Assembly: GCF_003073045.1 (NCBI RefSeq)
Contig: NC_037593.1
Coordinates: forward strand, 363,525-427,524
Direction of reading: 5' to 3'
Length of the DNA: 64,000 nucleotides
DNA from: Pomacea canaliculata
Lineage: Eukaryota > Mollusca > Gastropoda > Architaenioglossa > Ampullariidae
Shown here: positions 55,871 to 64,000 of the stretch, one piece after another
Numbering within the stretch: the stretch's first letter is position 1
Layout of the letters: each line of letters begins with the position of its first letter
Position numbers and translations under genes: made by a program
The notes under the pieces: model-generated
The model's input: the letters and a program-made list of their open reading frames with translations, nothing else
Told to the model about the DNA's origin: nothing
Database searches by the model: none

Positions 55871-58800
55871 ATGGCGCGTCTCCTAGCAACGCTACTTGTT
55901 GTCGGTGAGTACCTCCTTTGGTGTGTCTCGTGCATGATGTTTACTTGTACATCCTTCACTTGTGTAAATACTGTGTGTCATGCCTTCATGCTGTATGACG
56001 TGGCGGTTCCCGACCACCGACAGCAAATCATCAAAAACAAATTATCGTCTGAGATATTGAGGACAAGCTGACCACAGCGACATCATCACAAACATATCGT
56101 TCAGTTGTCAGGCCAGTGATGCTGGCATAGTGATGCTAACAAACATAAACTGTAAACACCAGCACGAATAGTGTACACAATGTAGATGATGTTACTAGCA
56201 ACATCCTCAACAGTTCCCTCTGTTGTGTTCTCGGCACCAGATCACGTGAACCTCGCTGTCATGTCAGAGTTATGTGTCACCAACATAAAGACACGTGCTT
56301 GTGACATGTCTTGATCTGTGTTGGTCTTGACCTTTGTGACGTAGTGTTGGTGTTAGCCTGCTTCGTGTGATGGTCAGGACGATCGTCCACTTCTTCCTCT
56401 GACCTCCAGGCGCCGACCTCCCCACGCAGGTACCTTGAGTGTCGAGGTGTGGTGTCTGGTCACATGACCAAACCTGACCACCTGACGTGGCTTCAGTTCC
56501 TGGTGTTGTACGAGTGAGGGACCATGCTTCACACACAGTCACCGGTTTTATGTTCTGTGTACGACACACGGAACAAGCCACCTCCGGGTGGATTCTCCCT
56601 CAATGAGGGTGGGTACCACGAGACACGCTGTACTGTGTACTGAACCTGATGTTATGGCGGCACCAGACCTTGTCCACTCTAGGCTTTGTCAATTCAATTC
56701 AATTCAATTCAATTCAATGGAACTTTATTATCTCACTAGGAGAAATTATATGACGTGGTATGACAACTGGCAATAGAGGTTTTTGGTTCTAGGAACAGGA
56801 CAAATGATGGATTTTTCCAGATATTTGGTACAGTACTCACTTTTACAGACCAAGAGAACAACTGAGTAAAAACACCAGACAGCTGAGTCGCACAGTTTTT
56901 CAACACTCTTCCACAAATACCATCAGGGCCACATGCGTTCCTCACATTCACCGGTCTAAAAAAGGATAAAACAGCGTTTTCCTTAATCACAAAGTCATCC
57001 AATTCGCTCCCATGCTGCTCCTCCCCTACTCTCTCCTCCAGTGCACAAATCACATTAAATAACTCCTCCCCAACATCATCCCTCTCAAAGCGACAATAAA
57101 ATGCATTCAGTTTGTTTGCATAATCTACTCTGTAGGCAGGAATAAGACGTACATAAGACGATTTGAGGGAGCTGGATGGATTTGAATGCATTGGAATGTT
57201 GCCGTAGCAACGATCGGGTTTACAATCAAGACGGGTATTACAAGTTACATATTGTTTGAAAGCAGGCAGAGCAGATCGTAAATCACAGTTATTAAAATCA
57301 CCAAGTACAAAGTTAGGAGCATCTGTAGCTACGTCTGTAGCGATCGGACAACTTCGGCGATCTCCGTGGCGGCGCGTGACAATGTCGCTGTCGGGTGCGC
57401 ATACACAACAGTGATACACACCAGTCCAAACTCACGTGGCAGATACTTGGGCGTGAGAAATATGTCGATTGAGCGTCTGGATATCGGTCGCCATGTTGAC
57501 CCGGTGTGCCAGCAACAACACCAACTCTGAATGCACAGAAAACAACTGCCACCACCACCAAACCGTCCAGCAGCAACACAGCACGCATCCTGAATCTTTC
57601 ATAAAACTTCCAAAACGAAAAATAGTCCCTCCAACAGGGCTGAAACAGGTGAACAAACGTAAAAACTATGCCAGCTGAACACACGCGTCTGAGTCGCCCC
57701 GTGTGAAGCGCCCCTTTTGTGACGTATACGATGGTTATTAATTATAGGAAGTATGGACGGATGGACGGAAAGGGCAACAATTGCCAATAACCTGGTGTAG
57801 ATATACAAAGTTCAAAAGCTCAGCATGAAGTGGGTCAGTGTTATAGTTCGATCTCTACTCCGTCATGTGGTGATGTCAGCAGTGACGACAATGTACTATG
57901 ACGTAGAAACGCAGCGGACTAGGTACTGACGCACAGACAAAAATAAATGTGAATAAAGGAAAATAAGACCACATAGCCACAACCACCGTCTGCAGGCACC
58001 ACACTCGGAGAAAATTCACTCGCAGATCAGTATATCAGTATATCAGTATATCACAGATATTCACACATGATCGGTCTGAAGCAGAACGACGACAAACAAT
58101 CCATTGAACGAAAGTAAAGATGAATCTGCACAGAACGGTCACCACTGATCATCTCCCACATAACAGAACCACAACCGAGGTCACCAGAATGAAAGAGCAG
58201 CACATCCAAGCTGTTGCAGCCAGGCACACTACAAATTAAAGTCGACAGCGAAGCCTAGGTAAGCAGCAATAACCCATCAGGCAAGACCGAAGACAAAGTA
58301 GGTTCCACCCATCCGCCATCTTCATACGTCACTCCATCCTCATGCCGATATCTGTAGTACAACTCCTCTACCCCCCGAGAACACAAAGGTCAAAGCTGCT
58401 GACTTCTTGGAGCTGTACACCGTGTACGTAGGTCTCTGCCCTCGCCAGTCCCCCCCCCCCACCACACGTGACTTCGCTCTTGTCGGTGCTGGTCTCTATT
58501 TCATGTGCTACAACTGTCGGTCTGTCGGTCTGTCGGTCTGTCGGTCGGTCTGTCGGTCGGTCTGTCGGTCGGTCGGTCAGTCTGTCGTCGGTCTGTCTGT
58601 CGGTCGGTCGGTCGGTCGGTCGGTCTGTCGGTCTGTCGGTCTGTCTGTCGGTCGGTCAGTCTGTCGGTCGGTCGTCTGTCGGTCGGTCGGTCAGTCTGTC
58701 GGTCGGTCGGTCGGTCGGTCGGTCGGTCAGTCTGTCGGTCTGTCTGTCGGTCAGTCTGTCGGTCGGTCGGTCTGTCGTCGGTCGGTCAGTCTGTCGGTCG

Positions 58801-61800
58801 GTCGGTCGGTCGGTCGGTCGGTCGGTCGGTCAGTCTGTCGGTCTGTCTGTCGGTCAGTCTGTCGGTCGGTCTGTCTGTCGGTCGGTCGGTCAGTCTGTCG
58901 GTCTGTCGGTCGGTCTGTCTGTCGGTCTGTCTGTCGGTCTGTCGGTCTGTCAGTGAGGTCTTGTAGTTGTTTGCTAGTGCCTGCTGTCAGATGGGCTGCA
59001 AGACAAAGGCTGCACATAAGCCCTCCCCAGACTGATGTTCTGTGTTGAACAGCGCCGGCGATAGGGGGCGCCCTTGACACTCACGTGGTTACCCAACAAT
59101 ACTGCACTTGTTGGGCTTACCTTGCTGGTCTACACTGTTTACACTTCTGTTCTACACTGCTTATACTGCTGGTCTACACTGTTTATACTGCTGTTCTACA
59201 CTGTTTACACTGATGTTCTACACTGTTTACACTGATGTTCTACACTGTTTACACTTCTGTTCTACACTGCTTACACTGCTGTTCTACACTGCTTACACTG
59301 GTGTTCTACACTGTTTACACTGCTGTTCTATACAGCTTACACTGCTGTTCTACACTGTTTATACTGCTGTTCTACACTGCTTATACTGCTGTTCTACACT
59401 GTTTACACTGCTGTTCTATACAGCTTACACTGCTGTTCTACACTGTTTATACTGCTGTTCTACACTGCTTATACTGCTGTTCTACACTATTTACACTGTT
59501 TACACTGCTGGTCTACACTGTTTACACTTCTGTTCTATACAGCTTACACTGGTGTTCTACACTGTTTACACTGCTGTTCTACACTGCTTATACTGCTGTT
59601 CTACACTGTTTACACTGCTGTTCTACACTGTTCAGGAGGCCTAGGTAGGGGTAACAATTTGCACAGTTTAACAGTTCCTCTCCAAATATAAATCTACAAT
59701 GTTATCTCACGTGGTGATGTAGTGAACACCTGTCCTGCAGTTCCTGAACCATGGACCGAGAGCAGTGAGTGTCTTGTACAGCTGTGAGTGTCTTGTACAG
59801 CTGTGAGTGATTTGTACAGCTGTGAGTGTCTTGTACAGCTGTGTGTGTCTTGTACAGCTGTGAGTGTTTTGTACAGCTGTGAGTGATTTGTACAGCTGTG
59901 AGTGTCTTGTACAGCTGTGTGTGTCTTGTACAGCTGTGAGTGTTTTGCACAGCTGTGAGTGTCTTGTACAGCTGTGTGTGTCTTGTACAGCTGTGAGTGT
60001 TTTGTACAGCTGTGAGTGATTTGTACAGCTGTGAGTGTCTTGTACAGCTGTGTGTGTCTTGTACAGCTGTGAGTGTCTTGTACAGCTGTGAGTGTTTTGT
60101 ACAGCTGTGAGTGTCTTGTACAGCTGTGAGTGTTTTGTACAGCTGTGAGTGTCTTGTACAGCTGTGAGTGATTTGTACAGATGTGAGTGTCTTGTACAGC
60201 TGTGCTGTGTGTACAAAGACGAGATGTATTGCCATCAGTTGTCAGTCATCCCTTGACCTGTACCTGTGCTTGGTGATAAATACACGTGTATGTCATCATG
60301 TCCACAGCTTTCACACCTGTAAATATAATAAATACACGTGTATGATATCATACGTCCACAGCTTTCACACCTGTAAAGATCATAAATACACATATAGGAC
60401 AAGTCCACCTGTAAAGACAGTAAATACAAATACAGCACAAGTCCACCAAACCTATAAACCTATTAAGACCTATAAACAAACATTCGTGCCGCTGTGGCGT
60501 GGGTGTGTGGAAGAGCTGTAGACAGAAGACACTTTCACCTGTAGAGGCGCCGCCCCGAAGATTTCCGATGATTGCCGAGTGCCGATGTCGGCTTGAGAGC
60601 AGCATGGCGCGGACGTCAGTGGTGTTTGTGCAGGTGATCCTGTCCCCTGCCCCTCCCCCCTTTGCCCCCACATGGCTGGGCGGGTCCGCGCGACATTCTC
60701 ACCTGACGTGCGGCACCGCGGCCAAGGCTGAGCTGCACGTGAGGACACAAACAGGCGGCGGAAGTGGGTATCAGCAGGGAGATTACTCTCAAGGCGTCCT
60801 CAAAGCTTCCTGTTTACTTCCCAAGGCTTCAGTCAACACAACCTCGACGGTATCGTCGCTAGTCATCCGGCCATCCAGACAGCCTAGGGAGAACCCTAAA
60901 CATGAGTAGTAGTCTTACAGGTGTAAATAACAGTGGTGTGTACAGGTGTAAATAACAGTGGTGTGTACAGGTGTAAATAGTAGTGGTGTGTACAGGTGTA
61001 AATAACAGTGGTGTGTACAGGTGTAAATAATAGTGGTGTGTACAGGTGTAAATAGTAGTGGTGTGTACAGGTGTAAATAGCAGTGGTGTGTACAGGTGTA
61101 AATAGTAGTGGTGTGTGCAGGTGTAAATAGTAGTGGTGTGTACAGGTGTAAATAACAGTGGTGTGTACAGGTGTAAATAACAGTGGTGTGTACAGGTGTA
61201 AATAACAGTGGTGTGTACAGGTGTAAATAACAGTGGTGTGTACAGGTGTAAATAGTAGTGGTGTGTACAGGTGTAAATAACAGTGGTGTGTACAGGTGTA
61301 AATAACAGTGATGTGTACAGGTGTAAATAATAGTGGTGTCTACAGGTGTAAATAGTAGTGGTGTCTACAGGTGTAAATAGCAGTGGTGTGTACAGGTGTA
61401 AATAACAGTGATGTGTACAGGTGTAAATAACAGTGGTGTGTACAGGTGTAAATAGCAGTGGTGTGTACAGGTGTAAATAACAGTGGTGTGTACAGGTGTA
61501 AATAGTAGTGGTGTCTACAGGTGTAAATAGTAGTTGTGTGTACAGGTGTAAATAGTAGTGGTATGTACAGGTGTAAATAGCAGTGGTGTGTACAGGTGTA
61601 AATAACAGTGGTGTGTACAGGTGTAAATAGTAGTGGTGTCTACAGGTGTAAATAGTAGTTGTGTGTACAGGTGTAAATAGTAGTGATGTGTACAGGTGTA
61701 AATAGCAGTGATGTGTACAGGTGTAAATAACAGTGATGTGTACAGGTGTAAATAATAGTGGTGTCTACAGGTGTAAATAGTAGTGGTGTCTACAGGTGTA

Positions 61801-64000
61801 AATAGCAGTGATGTGTACAGGTGTAAATAACAGTGGTGTGTACAGGTGTAAATAACAGTGGTGTGTACAGGTGTAAATAACAGTGGTGTGTACAGGTGTA
61901 AATAACAGTGGTGTGTACAGGTGTAAATAACAGTGGTGTGTACATGGATAAATAACAGTGGTGGCTACAAGTGTAAATAACAGTGGTGTGTACAGGTGTA
62001 AATAGTAGTGGTGTGTACAGGTGTAAATAACAGTGGTGTGTACAGGTGTAAATAACAGTGGTGTTTACAGGTGTAAATAGTAGTGGTGTCTACAGGTGTA
62101 AATAATAGCGGTGTGTACAGGTGTAAATAGTACTGGTGTTTACAAGTGTAAACAAGAGCCGGTGACTCCACCTGGTGGTGGCGAATCAGCTTCTATCGCT
62201 GATCAGCATGTGGATGTGAAATGTTAATGTCTGCAGATCGAAACCCACGATGGCTCCAAATAACCAGACTGACGACTTCTAACGGCTTCCAGTTTCAGGT
62301 GGCTTTGTTGCGGGGCAGGCGGAGGACTTCACATGTCCTTCAGACACCGGAACCTACCCGTATACAGCTGACAACACCCGATTTTTTGAGTGTGTGTCTG
62401 GCAAAGTCGTCCTCCATACCTGTATTGACAGACACGTCTTCAGTGTGCAAGCCAAGGGATGTATCCAGGTGTGCTGCTCCACACTCTAGCACTCCATCTG
62501 TCCGTCCATCTCTCTATCTCTCTCTCCATCCATCTGTTCATCCATCTCTTTATATCTCTCTCTCCATCCCTCTGTCCATCCATCTTGTCGTTCGCGGCTA
62601 TTGTTAAAGGTGTGAAGCCTGTACTTGGAGCTTTGGCGAAGTTTTAGTGACAAGTGCAGTCAGACATTTGCAAACAAAACTTTCCCTGTCAGTTGTTAGC
62701 ATTCGTCTTTTGCTTTTCCTTTCTGGACAGACAAACACGTCAAAGGGAAGCATCAGGACCCTCCCAGCAAACACCACCCTGCCAAGCCCCACGACCTCCA
62801 CAGAAGAGCAAGAGGTGAAAGCTGATGATGTCGAGGCGGTTCAATCATTGACAACAAACACGAGTAACAACAGTGACATCAGCGTTTCAAGCCAATCGAG
62901 TGCCCCGGATGTTGTGACAACAATGTCTGACCTGTCGACCTCCCCTCACCCGACCTCCACAGTTAGCGAAACCGAATCCTCAGATTCAACCTGGAGTCGT
63001 AGTTCTTTGGGTGCGACTGGTTCCTTGCCCGTCAGCGAGGCGATGCCCCAAGTTGTAACATTTCCAGATGTAGCGAGCGACACGGGGAACCCTGCAAACA
63101 CCCCGTCACAGTCAGGGGTGGGCTTAACAGGGGGGACCACTGGCGTGACAGATAATCATCAAAAGACAAAGGTAGGCTCAACAGGTGAGCCAGCCAACTC
63201 TACAGATCAGCCCCAAACAGCGGCAGAGGTCACGGGAATGCCGGCGAACTCTACTGGTCAACAGGCAGACAGAGGGCAGCAGGTCACGACCCCACGTGCC
63301 GTGGCGTACCAGGCGTCGCTGGAGGAACTGCTGGTCGAGGGTCGCGCCCGCTACGCGCTGTCGGACGACACCAAGGAGGAAGAGGAGGTGAAGGTAGAAG
63401 AGGAGTTCCTGTGTCCCAACGAATCCGGCTTTTTCCGACACCCGACCAACTGCTCCAGATTCTACTGGTGCAACCACTTTATCCCCACCGCCATGTTGTG
63501 CGCCCCTCACACAGCTTTTGACCCCGAGACCCACGTGTGCTCCTGGGCTGTCGGTCCGGACGGATGTGGCGCTCAGCTGCCGCTTGTCAAACACACTCAT
63601 GACCCGCATCCTCGGCATGGTGCTGTCCTCACAACCACTCAACCAGCTGCTTCCTCAGACACGCAGAGTCAGGGGCGACAGGTGAGATCAGGCAGGCAGC
63701 CACGGCAGGTGTCTCCAGGTCACTACAACAGCAGGGACGCAGCGACATCCTCTACAGACGGAGAGGACAGCAAGACGAGCGAGGGCAAGAGTTTTGGACT
63801 CAACTCACGTGGCGTCGACTTCAATGCCGGCAGAGATCACTTCCAGTGCCCTGGCGACGGTTTCTACGCAGACCCTAACGACTGCACCTACTTCTATCAC
63901 TGCTCCATTGGCAAAGCCTTCAAGTTCCAGTGCCAGAACGGAACGGCTTTCAACCGCGATAAGTTTGTGTGCAGCTGGCCGGTAGGTGAGGACGGCTGTG
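55871..64000 (+). CDS. Secreted chitin-binding protein with CBM14 (peritrophin-A) domains, partial
   Basis: Exons 55871-55904 (donor GTCG|GTGAGT), 62299-62468 and 62731 to the window end; phases fit. At least 491 residues, incomplete 3'. Exon 1 and the start of exon 2 form a signal peptide (MARLLATLLVVGG..., likely cleaved after residue 19). CBM14 domain 1, residues 22-67: cysteines 24, 43, 53 and 66. A Ser/Thr-rich linker (69-290) with several N-x-T/S sequons (TNTS, ANTT, NNS, ANST) suggests a mucin-like glycosylated stretch. Domain 2, about 294-346, and domain 3, about 439-491, each have six cysteines and end VCSW.VG.DGC. CBM14 domains bind chitin in peritrophic matrices, cuticle and mollusc shell matrix; which applies here is unknown. 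Exon 3 has no early Met, so it is missed by Met-to-stop ORF listing. An internal donor/acceptor pair near 63681/63710 could allow an in-frame splice. Confidence 0.9.
56690..57680 (-). mobile_element. LINE fragment (endonuclease to RT start) with pentamer tail
   Basis: In intron 1 of the chitin-binding gene. The minus-strand translation shows an endonuclease segment (LPREFGLVCITVVYAHP, then frameshift, NFVLGDFNNCDL, QYVTCNTRLD, CYGNI), a deletion, then the RT start (KACGPDGICGRVL-like ACGPDGICGRVLKNCATQLS, VPNIWK). The core RT is missing. The 3' end is an (ATTGA)n pentamer run at 56690-56718, a short-repeat tail as in L2/CR1-group LINEs. Confidence 0.85.
57681..58514. other. Chitin-binding gene intron 1, no feature
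   Basis: A TATATCAG tetrad lies near 58029-58052. Otherwise no feature recognised. Confidence 0.4.
58515..58953. repeat. GTCGGTCT/GTCTGTCG satellite
   Basis: Mixed tetramer array of GTCG, GTCT and GTCA units, about 440 bases. Frames of up to 213 codons (Ser/Val/Arg-rich) through it are artefacts. Confidence 0.98.
59130..59632. repeat. 22-bp minisatellite, about 23 copies
   Basis: Unit GCTGTTCTACACTGTTTACA followed by CT, with GTTTAC/GCTTAT/CAGCTTAC variants. The 178-codon plus frame is an artefact. Confidence 0.97.
59765..60212. repeat. 19-bp minisatellite, about 23 copies
   Basis: Unit TGTACAGCTGTGAGTGTCT with TTTTGT/GATTTGT/GTGTCTTG variants. Minus-strand frames of about 170 codons are artefacts. 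Confidence 0.98.
60297..60420. repeat. About 55-bp repeat, 2-3 copies
   Basis: Units contain GTCCACAGCTTTCACACCTG, TAAAnATnATAAATACAC and GTGTATG; the third copy is shortened. Confidence 0.85.
60421..60916. other. Chitin-binding gene intron 1, GC-rich island
   Basis: CpG-rich near 60540-60730 with a 136-codon plus frame (60499-60909) lacking any recognised domain. ATGGCGCGGACG at 60604 followed by a possible donor (GTGCAG|GTGATC) could be an alternative first exon, but nothing supports it beyond that. Confidence 0.3.
60917..62155. repeat. 25-bp minisatellite, about 49 copies
   Basis: Unit TACAGGTGTAAATAACAGTG followed by GTGTG, period 25 (60961, 60986, 61011). Variants alternate AATAACAG, AATAGTAG and AATAGCAG. 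It is the largest clean minisatellite in the window and ends about 140 bases before exon 2 of the chitin-binding gene. Confidence 0.99.
62490..62585. repeat. CCAT/CTCT-rich microsatellite
   Basis: CATCTGTCCGTCCATCTCTC-type run within intron 2 of the chitin-binding gene (62469-62730). Confidence 0.9.

Noticed and set aside
58407..60235. Frames of 150-213 codons (Ser/Val-rich, Tyr/Thr/Leu-rich, His/Ser/Gln-rich)
   Set aside because: Artefacts of the tetramer, 22-bp and 19-bp arrays in an intron.
60499..60909. 136-codon frame in a CpG-rich patch as a gene or alternative first exon
   Set aside because: No domain, and the donor at 60633 is weak; only noted in the region description.
60917..62155. 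CRISPR-like regular repeats
   Set aside because: Units are contiguous with no unique spacers and the sequence is eukaryotic; it is a minisatellite. The same holds for the other arrays.

Overview
This is a eukaryotic nuclear window. It holds five spliced protein genes with GT-AG introns, two kinds of LINE, hAT and pogo/Tigger DNA transposons with readable target-site duplications (TSDs), and about thirty tandem-repeat arrays. The genes are bilaterian (TLCD1/2, ASB-like, CCDC74, RFC2, and a CBM14 chitin-binding protein). Chitin-binding secreted proteins plus this repeat content suggest a lophotrochozoan, probably a mollusc. That is inference; nothing here fixes a species.

Layout. 1-5.8 kb: a minus-strand TLC-domain gene (four coding exons) with an RTE-like LINE relic in intron 2. 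5.8-21.6 kb: no recognisable cellular gene; minisatellites, a foldback element, a CRE-bearing hairpin, a SINE-like insertion, a LINE reverse-transcriptase relic, a 1.95-kb CA-rich satellite and a 1.3-kb hAT element with decayed transposase. 21.7-28.7 kb: a plus-strand ankyrin/SOCS-box gene (five coding exons) with repeat-filled introns. 29.5-31.9 kb: a 2.4-kb hAT-type element. 32.2-32.8 kb: a LINE 3' end. 33-38.5 kb: ccdc74 on the plus strand, with a Tigger derivative in intron 2. 40.4-48.4 kb: rfc2 on the minus strand (nine exons), convergent with ccdc74; its intron 5 contains LINE fragments, a Tigger derivative interrupted by a hAT MITE, and a second hAT MITE. 48.7-55.8 kb: repeat-rich and without recognisable genes. 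55.9-64 kb: a plus-strand secreted chitin-binding protein whose 6.4-kb first intron contains a LINE fragment and five tandem arrays; the gene runs off the window end.

The genes do not form a pathway or operon. RFC2 is a DNA-replication clamp-loader subunit; CCDC74 is a microtubule/spindle coiled-coil protein in vertebrates; the ASB-like protein is probably a substrate adaptor of a cullin-RING ubiquitin ligase; TLCD is a membrane protein; the CBM14 protein is extracellular. Minisatellites are confined to the more GC-rich stretches (about 5.8-29 kb and 49-62 kb) and absent from the AT-rich conserved-gene block at about 29.5-49 kb. All exon limits were read by eye from splice signals, reading frame and family resemblance; no alignment or transcript evidence was available.
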